Part shown: positions 17,555 through 26,131 of the stretch, piece after piece | Numbering within the stretch: position 1 is the stretch's first letter | Layout of the letters: each line of letters opens with the position of its first letter | Assembly (NCBI RefSeq): GCF_036321025.1 | Contig: NZ_JAZAPB010000002.1 | Span: forward strand, 1,736,001 to 1,800,000 | Origin: Alteraurantiacibacter hainanensis | GTDB lineage: Bacteria; Pseudomonadota; Alphaproteobacteria; Sphingomonadales; Sphingomonadaceae | Length of the DNA stretch: 64,000 nt | Direction: 5' to 3' | Program-made: the position numbers and the translations under genes | The notes under the pieces: model-generated | The model's database searches: none | Seen by the model: only the letters and a program-made list of their open reading frames with translations | Told to the model about the DNA's origin: nothing

Positions 17555-20500
17555 CTAGCCCGGCTTGTGCGCGGCCAGGATATCGGCGGGAATGGCGATA
17601 AGGCGGGGCGTCTGCGTGTAGAGCACGGCCGCCTCGACCGAGCGATCGGGATAGATCGTTGCCAGCGCCGCGGCATAGGCCGCCATCTGCTTCAGCGTGC
17701 TTTCGGGAATGTCTGCAAGCGAGGCGGGCGGCCTTCGCGCGGTCTTGAAATCGGCAACCAGCACCTTGTCCCGCGTTACCAGCAACCTGTCCGCCGTGCC
17801 GGCGATCACCTGCTCGCCCACCTGTGCCGCCAGGGGAACTTCCGCCAGGGCATCGGGGCCGAACAGGTCGCGCCAGTCGGGCTCGTCCAGCACTGCCAGC
17901 GCACGCTCCAGCATTTCGGTGCGCTCCGCACCGGAAAGATCGGACGCATGGCGCTCCAGCCAGGCTCTCGCCCCGCATTCCCGCATCTCGCGCGGTGTAT
18001 CGGGCAGCCGCTCCAGCAAGGCGTGGATCAGCACGCCGCGCCGGGCCGCGATGGCGGCCTGGTCGGCGGGCAGCGGGGGATCGGCCCCCTGCTCCTCCGC
18101 TCCGGCGGACGGCGCAAGCGGGCGCGGCGGGCGCGGCTCCGGCCCCACGGGCGTGGTGACCCAGGATGGCAGGACGGGAGGGATCGGCAGATCCTGCTGC
18201 GAACGGTGCGGCACCGCGTCCGCATGCTCGCCAAGTTCCAGGCGCCAGCCCCATATCGGATCGTCCAGAGGCTCGGCATCGAACAGCGGGGCAAGCCGCG
18301 CGAACCAGCTGTCTTCGGCCGGCTCCTTCTCGCGCTTGCCGAGCGCGCCGCCGATGAACAGCGCCTCCTCGGCCCGCGTCATCGCCACGTAGAGCAGACG
18401 CCAGTGTTCCTCGCGTTCGGCGGCCTTGGCGGCTTCGGCGGCCCGTTCGACGCGGCCAACCCGCTCCTCGCTGCTCAATCCGGGCAACGGAACGGTCCTG
18501 TCAGTCCCGCCGGGCAGCTCTTCCACCAATTCGAGGCCGGCGACGCGCGAGGCATCGGGATCGCCGCAGGCATCGGCCAGGATCACGATGGGTGCCTGCA
18601 GGCCCTTGGAGCCATGCACGGTCATCACCCGCACCATGTCGGCCTGCCCCTCCGCCTCGCGTTTCAATTCGCCGTCCCCTGCATCGAACCAGCAGATGAA
18701 GCCCTGCAGGCTGGGCGTGTTGGCGGAAGAGAACTGCTGCGCTGCATTGAGCAATTCGTCGATGGGGTCGTTCGCTTCCCTGCCCAGCCTCGCCACCAGC
18801 TTCCCCCGCGCCTTCCAGGGGCCGAGCAATATCCAGTGCAGCAGAGCCTGCGGCGTCTCGAAATCGGCAAGGGCCAGCAGGTCGTTGAGCATTGCCACCG
18901 CTTCGCGTGCCTTCGGCGTCTCGTGGTCGCGCAGGCGATCCCACAGCGCGGTATCCCTGTCGCGCACGGCGTGATCCAGCAGGTCTTCCTGGCTCCATCC
19001 GAATATCGGGGAGACCAGCAGGCTGGCGAGGCTCAGGTCATCCCGCGGCTGGGCGGCGAAACGCAGGGCGGCCATCAGGTCCTTCACGGCAAGCGGCGCG
19101 CCCAGGCGCAGGCGATCGACACCCGCGACCGGCACGCCTGCCGCGTGCAGCTTTGCGACGATCAGGCCCGCCAGTTCCTTCCGCTTGCGCACCAGCACCA
19201 TGAAATCGCCGGGCGTGGCGTTGCGCGGGTTGTCCTTGTCTTTCACCAGCGGAAAGCCACCGTCCCACATTCGCCTGATCTGCAAGGCGATGTTTTCCGC
19301 CATCCGGCGCTCGGGCTCGGAAACGCCGATCTCGGGACCGTCCTCGCCCTCGCCTTCCACCTCTTCCGGATGACCGGGCACGGGCTGCCACAAGGTCACC
19401 AGGCCGGGACGGCTGTCGCCCATGTGCGGATCGGGGCGTTCCTTCAGGCCGAACTGTTCATGGCCGACGGCATCTATCGCCTCGTCCACGAACGTCAGCA
19501 CGCTCTGCGCCGTCCGGTAGGATCGGCCGAGCCCCAGCTTCTGCAGCTCGCGCGCGATGCTGGCCTGCCGGGACTGCGCCGAGCTTTCGAACCATTCGCG
19601 AAGACGCGTTTCGTAGGCCGCGCGCGCCGCGGCGAAATTCTCCGGGCTGGTGCCCTGGAAGCGGAAGATCGCCTGCTTGTAATCGCCGACCACGAAGATC
19701 GTGCGCAGCCGGTCCTCCGCCTGGCCCAGGCCGGCGAAGAAATCGTCGGTCAGGGCATCGATGATGGCCCATTGCGCCCGGTTCGTATCCTGCGCCTCGT
19801 CCACCAGGATATGATCGAACCGCCGATCCAGCTTGTAACGGATCCAGGCCGACATGTCGGAACTGCCCAGCAACCCGGCGGCCCGGACGATGAGATCATC
19901 GAAGTCGACCAGCCCTTCCGAGGCCTTGGCCTCGTCCCAGGCGATGGCAAACTTGCGGCCGACCGTCAGCGCCGGGGTGACGTAGTCGACGAGGTCGAGG
20001 AGGACGGCCTGCTCGCGGATCGCGGTCAGATGTTCAGCCACGCGTTCGGCGTAGTCGCCGATGGCAGGGTTTTTCTTCTCAAGGCTCGATAGCGCACGCA
20101 CTTCGCCTTTCTGCGTGAACAGCGCCTTCGTCAGGTCCTCGCAGCCTGCGAGCCGCGCGGCTTCATCACCCGCCAGCCACCTGTCGATGGCCTCGATACA
20201 GCCCAGCGCCGTCTTCGTGCCCCAGTCTCCGTGCACGGATCGCCACTGGGCAAGCGCCTGCACGTCAAAGGCGGCATCGCTGCATTGTCGGGCCAGCGCC
20301 TCGCGCGATGCATCGGCGTCCAGGCCAAGCAGGCGCTTCACCCGCGGTTCCAGCGGCGGCTGCCAGGCACCGGGACCGAACCAGACTTCGCGCGCCGCGG
20401 CGCATCGCATCAGCCATCCGCGCGCGCCATCCGGCCCGAGGCGCAGCGACAGGTTCTCCAGCGCCGCCTTTGCATCGGCATCGGTGTCCTCCCACTCCAC

Positions 20501-20998
20501 CAGCAGGTCGCGCAGCACGCGTTCGGCCAGCAGGTCGCGGTCACGGTCTTCCATCGGGCGAGTGCCGGGGATCAGGCCGGCCTCTTCCGGAAATGCAGCC
20601 AGCAACCATTGGGAAAAGGCGTGGATCGTGTCGATCCGCAGGCCCCCGCCCGGGCAATCCAGCACGGCGGCGAACAGCGTGCGGGCACGCGCAAGCGTTT
20701 CCGCATCGCCATCAGCGCCGATGGCGATCAGGTCCCGCGCGAGCCGCGTGTCCTCCATCCGCACCCAGTTGGCCAGCACCTCGTTCACGCGCGTCGCCAT
20801 CTCGGCGGCACCGGCCTTGGTGAAGGTGAGGCAGAGAATGTTCTCCGGACGCACGCCCGGCGTCAGCAACAGCCGCAGCACACGGGCGGACAGCACCTGC
20901 GTCTTGCCTGTGCCCGCAGAGGCGGAAAGCCACACGCTGTCGCGCGGCTCCACCGCCAGGGCCTGGTTGTCCTTCAGGGGGTAGACCTTGCCGCTCAC
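17555..20998 (-). CDS. addA: Double-strand break repair helicase-nuclease AddA
   Basis: 1147 residues from a GTG at 20998 that overlaps the addB stop (GTGA). AddA is a UvrD-like 3'-5' helicase with a C-terminal PD-(D/E)XK nuclease that, with AddB, resects broken ends and loads RecA. Visible are Walker A LSASAGTGKTQVL (residues about 22-34), ENILCLTFTKAGAAEM, motif II in ILVDEAQDTNRAQW, YRTAQSVLTFVDEAID, MTVHGSKGLQAP, LLYVAMTRAEEALF and the nuclease motif KVLVADFKTARRP near residue 1080. Confidence 0.96.
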   Translation of the reverse strand: MSGKVYPLKDNQALAVEPRDSVWLSASAGTGKTQVLSARVLRLLLTPGVRPENILCLTFTKAGAAEMATRVNEVLANWVRMEDTRLARDLIAIGADGDAETLARARTLFAAVLDCPGGGLRIDTIHAFSQWLLAAFPEEAGLIPGTRPMEDRDRDLLAERVLRDLLVEWEDTDADAKAALENLSLRLGPDGARGWLMRCAAAREVWFGPGAWQPPLEPRVKRLLGLDADASREALARQCSDAAFDVQALAQWRSVHGDWGTKTALGCIEAIDRWLAGDEAARLAGCEDLTKALFTQKGEVRALSSLEKKNPAIGDYAERVAEHLTAIREQAVLLDLVDYVTPALTVGRKFAIAWDEAKASEGLVDFDDLIVRAAGLLGSSDMSAWIRYKLDRRFDHILVDEAQDTNRAQWAIIDALTDDFFAGLGQAEDRLRTIFVVGDYKQAIFRFQGTSPENFAAARAAYETRLREWFESSAQSRQASIARELQKLGLGRSYRTAQSVLTFVDEAIDAVGHEQFGLKERPDPHMGDSRPGLVTLWQPVPGHPEEVEGEGEDGPEIGVSEPERRMAENIALQIRRMWDGGFPLVKDKDNPRNATPGDFMVLVRKRKELAGLIVAKLHAAGVPVAGVDRLRLGAPLAVKDLMAALRFAAQPRDDLSLASLLVSPIFGWSQEDLLDHAVRDRDTALWDRLRDHETPKAREAVAMLNDLLALADFETPQALLHWILLGPWKARGKLVARLGREANDPIDELLNAAQQFSSANTPSLQGFICWFDAGDGELKREAEGQADMVRVMTVHGSKGLQAPIVILADACGDPDASRVAGLELVEELPGGTDRTVPLPGLSSEERVGRVERAAEAAKAAEREEHWRLLYVAMTRAEEALFIGGALGKREKEPAEDSWFARLAPLFDAEPLDDPIWGWRLELGEHADAVPHRSQQDLPIPPVLPSWVTTPVGPEPRPPRPLAPSAGAEEQGADPPLPADQAAIAARRGVLIHALLERLPDTPREMRECGARAWLERHASDLSGAERTEMLERALAVLDEPDWRDLFGPDALAEVPLAAQVGEQVIAGTADRLLVTRDKVLVADFKTARRPPASLADIPESTLKQMAAYAAALATIYPDRSVEAAVLYTQTPRLIAIPADILAAHKPG

Positions 20999-23970
20999 GA
21001 TCCGTCCCGCCCCTGCCATTCGGCAAGCCGCATCAGCTGATCGTAGGTATCGTAACCGGGAGCATCGGGATTGAGCCGGGCCGTGAAGGGTTCGTCGCCC
21101 AGGATCCAGCGGTCCAGCGCATCGTCGAGATAGTCGCGCGCCGCCGGCAGAAACTCTTCGGGCGGAATACCGGTGCGCTTCCTGCCCTCCAGAACGGGAG
21201 TGGAGACATAGCCGAAGCCGGTGGGATGGTCCTTCGCCTTGGCCTTCGCCAGCGACCAGTATTCGAACTTCACCGGATCGCCCGAAATATCCGCGAACCC
21301 GCCAGCCTGCGCGATCAGGCCGATGGTGCCGAGTTGCAGGGCGTAGCCCTCCTCCACCTGCGCGCCCGATGGCGGCTGTCCGGTCTTGTAATCGACGATG
21401 GCGAGCGTCCCGTCGGCGAGCCTGTCGATACGGTCGGCCTTGCCGCCGATGGTGACGCCGCGATGCTCTATCTGGCCCCACTTCTCGAACAGCACCGGCT
21501 TGCGCTCTGGATCGGCCTCGATTTCCTGCGCCACCCATTGCAGCGCCGCCAGCAGCCGGGGCCGCCAGAGGACCCGCATCAGCGGGTGCGCCGACATGGC
21601 GCGCATGTGCCGCTCAGCAAGCTCGGCCAGCTCGCCCTCGCCCTTGTGCCAGTCTTCCAGGATCGCGTGCGCCAGTTCGCCCTGCCAGGCCGGGGTCGGC
21701 TCCGCATCGATTCCGTCGAGGTCGTTCAGGCGCAGAAGCTTGGAAGCGTAGTACTGGTAGGGATCGCTGCGGAGCCGGTCGAGCGCGGTGACGCTGATGG
21801 GTTTGCGCCGCAAATCGGCGGGCGGACACGGCTGCGGACGCGGGGCATGGTGAACCGGCGGCGGATCGTCGATGGCACGCGCGAGCGCAACGATGTCGCT
21901 ATCCTCGTGCCGCTGCACCAGGTCCTCTCCCAACAGCGCGCGAACGCGCAGCAGAAACCGGGACGCGATTACGGGACCCGCCAGATCGCGGCGGGAGCGG
22001 GTAAGCACGACATCAGGCGCGCCGAGCGCACCCGCCAGATCGTGCGCGGCAAGGCCGATGCGGAAATCCGCCCCGGGTACGCCCAGCGCGCGAAGGACGC
22101 CCGGCGCAAGGAGCGGATCGGTAGCGGGGCGCGGCGGCCAGGTGCCCTCGTTCAGTCCGGAACAGATCACCAGGTCCGCCCGCGTCATGCGCGCTTCCAG
22201 CAGGCCATAGATCGCGACGCGCGGGTGCCCGCCATAGGGCGGACGAACGGCGACGCGGTCCATCGCATCGCGCAGCACGCGCGGAAGGTCATCGGCATCC
22301 AGCGGCGTCGGGACCTGCCGCGCGTGAAGGCGCAGGTCCTCCACGAAGGCGGAAAGCGCCCGGCCATCCTCGCGCGCCCAAAGGGCATCGCCGCAGAACG
22401 CCTCGCCCGCGGCGGCAAGGCGATCCAGCCACGCCGCCAGGTCCGCAGTCTCCCCGGTATCCAGCAGCGGCGAGAGCCGATCCCCCACGCCCTGCCACCA
22501 TTTTTCGACGCCGGCCTTCGCGGCAAGCGGTCGCAGGGGTGCAAGGCCCGGCTGCTTGCGCGGTCCGCGCAGTTGCAGGTCGAACATTCGTGCCGCGCGC
22601 AGCCATGCCGCCCTGCTCTCGCCTGCGGCGACCAACGGGTGCTGGAGCAAGGCGATCAGCGGCACGGGGGCGGCAGGCTCGGCAGCTATTTCCGCCAGCA
22701 ACAGCAGCACCCGGCCCGCCGCCGTTTCTCCCAGCGGCCTGCCTGCCGAATCGTCCGCGGCGATGTGCCAGCGTCGAAGGTGCTGCACGACGCGACCCGC
22801 CAGTCCGCGATCCGGGGTCACCACGGCAACGCGGCGCTCCGGTTGCTCCAGCGCCTCGCGCACCATCAGGGCGACGGTCTGCGCCTCCTCCTCCGGGTTA
22901 GCCGTCTCCACCAGGCGGACGCCCGCCATGCAGCGTTTCGAGGCGGGCAGGTCGACCCACACCTTGCTGGCTTCGGGTGGCAGGAACAGGCTGGAGATCG
23001 CGTGCGTGCGCTCCGGCGGCCCCTTGGCGAGGCCTGCCCGGTGCCATTGCTGCACTTCGCCGCGCGCGATGCCCATGCGGTTCAGCAGCAGCTTGAGGTG
23101 ATACTGCGGGTGCGTCAGCGCATCGCCCGCGGTGAAAGGGGTTTCGCCCGAAGTGTCGCCCGCCCCGCCAAGCTCGTCCCACACGGAATCGTCCATCGAA
23201 AGGTCGAGATCGGGCAGCACCACCGCGCCCTGTGGCAATTCGGAAATCGTGCGAAGAAGACGCGCCAGCGCGGGCGCGGCACTGGTGACACCGGCAGCGA
23301 CGAAGGGCGTCGGCGGCGGATTGGCCCGCATGCGGCGCGCGGCCTCGCGAAACAAGATGTTGCGGCGGGCGGCGGCATCGCGTTCACCGCGCTCTTCCAG
23401 TTCGGCAAGCCACAGGCGCTGGATGGTGGCGAACAGGTGCAGGTTGTCGCGCCAATGGTCCGAAAGCTCGCCCACCAGGTCGAGGACGCGATCCGAGAGA
23501 AGATCGTCCGGCGCGATTTCCTCTATCAGCAGGCGGTCCATCACCTGCCCAAGCTCGCGCGCCAAGGTCAACAGCGCCGCCCCTTTTGGTGCCTTGTCGC
23601 CGCGCACCTCGCGGATCAGGGAAGCAAGACGCAGCCAGCGACGGGTTGGATCGGCGGCAGGCGGAATGGCCGCCCCAGCACCCAGGGAATCGAACAGTGG
23701 CCCCAGCGATTCATCGAGATCGAGATCGCCCACCAGCACCATGCGCGGCATCAGCAGGCCCCGGCGTCCGGTCTCGCCCGCGTGCCGCACGAAGGCTTCG
23801 GACATGGTGCGGGCGGCGCGTGCGCTGGGCAGCAGGAGCGTCAGGCGCGCGAGGCCAAACGGCTCCTCGAAATAGCGCGGCACCAGCCCCGCCACCAGCG
23901 CGTCGGCAAAACCGCGATGGGCCGCTATCGAGTAGACCTGTGGTGTCTGAAGCTCTTCCCGGCCCGCCAT
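20995..23970 (-). CDS. addB: Double-strand break repair protein AddB
   Basis: 991 residues. It is the partner of AddA and carries a second nuclease domain. The N-terminus (VYSIAAHRGFADALVAGL then LTLLLPSARAARTMSEAF) is typical of the alphaproteobacterial form. The nuclease core is GTLAIVDYKTGQPPSG, about 90 residues from the end. The last 200 residues contain no Cys, so the Fe-S staple of Bacillus AddB is absent. The upstream region lies 21 bp past the nucleotidyltransferase stop, so addB and addA probably share the divL-tsaE-amgK-murU transcript. Confidence 0.94.
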   Translation of the reverse strand: MAGREELQTPQVYSIAAHRGFADALVAGLVPRYFEEPFGLARLTLLLPSARAARTMSEAFVRHAGETGRRGLLMPRMVLVGDLDLDESLGPLFDSLGAGAAIPPAADPTRRWLRLASLIREVRGDKAPKGAALLTLARELGQVMDRLLIEEIAPDDLLSDRVLDLVGELSDHWRDNLHLFATIQRLWLAELEERGERDAAARRNILFREAARRMRANPPPTPFVAAGVTSAAPALARLLRTISELPQGAVVLPDLDLSMDDSVWDELGGAGDTSGETPFTAGDALTHPQYHLKLLLNRMGIARGEVQQWHRAGLAKGPPERTHAISSLFLPPEASKVWVDLPASKRCMAGVRLVETANPEEEAQTVALMVREALEQPERRVAVVTPDRGLAGRVVQHLRRWHIAADDSAGRPLGETAAGRVLLLLAEIAAEPAAPVPLIALLQHPLVAAGESRAAWLRAARMFDLQLRGPRKQPGLAPLRPLAAKAGVEKWWQGVGDRLSPLLDTGETADLAAWLDRLAAAGEAFCGDALWAREDGRALSAFVEDLRLHARQVPTPLDADDLPRVLRDAMDRVAVRPPYGGHPRVAIYGLLEARMTRADLVICSGLNEGTWPPRPATDPLLAPGVLRALGVPGADFRIGLAAHDLAGALGAPDVVLTRSRRDLAGPVIASRFLLRVRALLGEDLVQRHEDSDIVALARAIDDPPPVHHAPRPQPCPPADLRRKPISVTALDRLRSDPYQYYASKLLRLNDLDGIDAEPTPAWQGELAHAILEDWHKGEGELAELAERHMRAMSAHPLMRVLWRPRLLAALQWVAQEIEADPERKPVLFEKWGQIEHRGVTIGGKADRIDRLADGTLAIVDYKTGQPPSGAQVEEGYALQLGTIGLIAQAGGFADISGDPVKFEYWSLAKAKAKDHPTGFGYVSTPVLEGRKRTGIPPEEFLPAARDYLDDALDRWILGDEPFTARLNPDAPGYDTYDQLMRLAEWQGRDGS

Positions 23971-23991
23971 TGTCCGAAGCTAGACGCGCAT

Positions 23992-24708
23992 TCAGAGGTT
24001 CGAAAGGGCTTCTTCGGTCGGCGCGATGGACTGCGGCGTTCCGACCTCGAACCACTGGCCCGTGAAGGGCACGCCGTAGAGCCGTTCTTCGTCGATCGCC
24101 CTGCTCCACAGGATATTGGTGGAGAACTTGCCCTCGGGCGCATCGCGCATCAGCCGCTTCGAGATCAGCTGGATGCCGGTAAAGATATAGGGCGCGACGC
24201 GGTGGGCCGCCCGGCGCCGCAAGCGGCCGAGCGAGTCCATGTGAAAGTCGCCCAGCCCGGAGAAATTGTGTGCGCCCTTGTGCTGCACCAGCAGCAGCAG
24301 CGCGTCCATCCGGTCCGCGTCCCAGAAACTGGAAAGATCGGCGAACGCGTTCTTCGGCCCGTCGAGCCAGATGTTGTCCGAATTCAGGCAGAAGAACGGG
24401 TCGGGCAGCAGCTCCGACGCCTTCACGATCCCGCCGCCTGTCTCCAGCAACTCCTCCCGCTCGTCGGAAATGGCGATCCGCGGGTCCTGCCGCTCCTTCA
24501 GGTGCGCTTCGATCGAATCGGCAAGGTAGTGCACGTTCACCACTGCGCGGGCGACGCCCGCGTCACGCAGCTTGTCGAGCGTGTGATCGAGCAGTGCCTT
24601 GCCCGCGACCCGCACCATCGGCTTCGGCTGGCTCGCGGTGAGCGGGCGCATGCGCTTGCCCATGCCTGCGGCGAGAACCATCGCCGTATCGCTGGCCAGC
24701 TTGCTCAC
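23992..24708 (-). CDS. murU: Sugar-1-phosphate nucleotidyltransferase, MurU-like
   Basis: 238 residues from a GTG at 24708 overlapping the kinase stop. The N-terminus (AMVLAAGMGKRMRPLT, then KPMVRVAGKALLDH) is the NTP-transferase signature. LNSDNIWLDG supplies the metal-binding Asp, and FEVGTPQ lies near the end. Pairing with an AmgK-like kinase matches Pseudomonas AmgK-MurU, which salvages N-acetylmuramate to UDP-MurNAc and bypasses MurA. The substrate is inferred from that pairing; mannose-1-phosphate guanylyltransferase is the alternative. Confidence 0.85.
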   Translation of the reverse strand: MSKLASDTAMVLAAGMGKRMRPLTASQPKPMVRVAGKALLDHTLDKLRDAGVARAVVNVHYLADSIEAHLKERQDPRIAISDEREELLETGGGIVKASELLPDPFFCLNSDNIWLDGPKNAFADLSSFWDADRMDALLLLVQHKGAHNFSGLGDFHMDSLGRLRRRAAHRVAPYIFTGIQLISKRLMRDAPEGKFSTNILWSRAIDEERLYGVPFTGQWFEVGTPQSIAPTEEALSNL

Positions 24709-25697
24709 CCGAGGTTTCCTCCCTTCGCCGCGCGGATTTCGTCCGGCACATGGGCAGCGAACCAGCGCGCCACCGGTTCCAGCGCCGGATGCGCCAGGTC
24801 GCGCTCCATCGCTTCCCACACGCGCGGTATCATTGGCAGGTAACGCTCCTTGCCGTCGCGCTGCCACAGTCGGGTGAAGATGCCGACGATCTTGGCGTTC
24901 CGCTGGGCGCCGAGGCGGGCATAGTCGCCCTCGAATTCGTCATCGACGGGCAGGCTGGACCGGTAATGCTCGAGCATTTCCCCCTCCAGTTCGGGAGAGA
25001 CGTCGCGGCGGGCGTCCTGCAGGAGCGAGACGAGATCGTAAGCCCGGTGCCCAACCAGCGCGTCCTGGAAATCGATCAGGCCCTGTTCGCCGCGATAATC
25101 CCCATCGGGGCGCAGCAACATGATGTTCTCTGCGTGATAGTCGCGCAGAACGGTGACGCCGGGTTGCTGGCGAAGGAGCAGCGGCGAAAGCGCCTCGCGC
25201 CAGGCGGCGGCGAACCCCATCGCGTCCACTTCCAGGTTCGCTGCCCGGCAGAACCAGTCGGGGAACAGCGAGACTTCGCGCAGATACGTTTCCAGCGTGT
25301 AGGCATCGAAGGGACCGGGCGGACGCTTGTGCAGTTCCACCAGCGCCTCGATGGCGTCGCGATAGGCGCGGCGTTCCTCGGACGGGTTCTCGTCCAGCCA
25401 GTCGCGCATGCGATCGTGTCCGAAATCCTCGATCAGCACCAGTCCCTGCTCGGGCGCCTCGGCAAAGATGCGCGGCGCGCGAAGGCCCTGTTCGTTCAGC
25501 CACTTGCCCACGTGGAGGAAGGGCTTGGGATCCTCGTGCGGAGGCGGCGCGTCCATCAGCATGGCGCGATCCTCGCCATGGCGGATGCGGAAGTAGCGGC
25601 GAAAGCTCGCGTCGCCGGGAAGGGGCTCGATATCGGCACCCTGCCAACCGGCGGATTGCAGGAAATCGTCGAGGCCTGCGGGGAGATTGGTGGTCAT
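24705..25697 (-). CDS. amgK: Aminoglycoside phosphotransferase-family sugar kinase, AmgK-like
   Basis: 330 residues from the ATG at 25697, which overlaps the tsaE stop (ATGA). The kinase fold shows GDASFRRYFRIRHG in the glycine-rich position, the catalytic loop in VLRDYHAENIMLL and the metal-binding IDFQDALVGHRAYDL. In Pseudomonas the homologous AmgK phosphorylates MurNAc and GlcNAc at the anomeric position for peptidoglycan recycling. Coupling with the nucleotidyltransferase by GTGA supports the same two-step salvage here. Confidence 0.88.
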   Translation of the reverse strand: MTTNLPAGLDDFLQSAGWQGADIEPLPGDASFRRYFRIRHGEDRAMLMDAPPPHEDPKPFLHVGKWLNEQGLRAPRIFAEAPEQGLVLIEDFGHDRMRDWLDENPSEERRAYRDAIEALVELHKRPPGPFDAYTLETYLREVSLFPDWFCRAANLEVDAMGFAAAWREALSPLLLRQQPGVTVLRDYHAENIMLLRPDGDYRGEQGLIDFQDALVGHRAYDLVSLLQDARRDVSPELEGEMLEHYRSSLPVDDEFEGDYARLGAQRNAKIVGIFTRLWQRDGKERYLPMIPRVWEAMERDLAHPALEPVARWFAAHVPDEIRAAKGGNLG

Positions 25698-26131
25698 GGC
25701 CAGCGTTCTTGCCAATCCGCGCCCGGTTCCACAACGGCTTCGCGTCCTTCTCCCGCAATTTCCAGCGTAATTTGCAGGCAACCCGGCTCTTTCGCGAACC
25801 CACCCGCGTGATCCGGCCACTCGGCCAGCAGCGCCGCGCCCTCGCGATAGTCGTCGAGGCCAAGCTGCTCCGCCTCCTGCGGATCTTCCAGGCGATAGAA
25901 ATCGGCATGCACGACGGGCGGATCCAGGTGTTCGTATGTCTCGACAATCGTGAACGTCGGAGACGGCACCTCGCCTTCGTGGCCCAGCGCGAGAAGGATG
26001 GCGCGTGAAAGCGTGGTCTTGCCGGTGCCGAGCCCGCCCGAAAGCGCAACGACGTCACCGGGGCGAAGACGCGCGGCAATCTGCCTGCCGAAGCGCTGCA
26101 TGGCGGCGATGTCGGGCAGGTCGACCTTCAA
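25694..26131 (-). CDS. tsaE: tRNA threonylcarbamoyladenosine biosynthesis ATPase TsaE
   Basis: 145 residues. Walker A ALSGGLGTGKTTLSRA, then VPSPTFTIVETYEH and VVHADFYRL, are the family markers. TsaE works with TsaB and TsaD to make t6A37 on ANN-decoding tRNAs. It overlaps both neighbours (divL upstream, amgK downstream) by ATGA, so its level depends on the divL transcript. Confidence 0.96.
   Translation of the reverse strand: MKVDLPDIAAMQRFGRQIAARLRPGDVVALSGGLGTGKTTLSRAILLALGHEGEVPSPTFTIVETYEHLDPPVVHADFYRLEDPQEAEQLGLDDYREGAALLAEWPDHAGGFAKEPGCLQITLEIAGEGREAVVEPGADWQERWP

Noticed and set aside
17519..24843. Very long plus-strand open frames opposite addA and addB (about 857 and 1205 codons)
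   Set aside because: They mirror the high third-position GC of the real minus-strand genes, have no recognisable motifs or ribosome sites, and the minus-strand products carry complete helicase and nuclease motifs.
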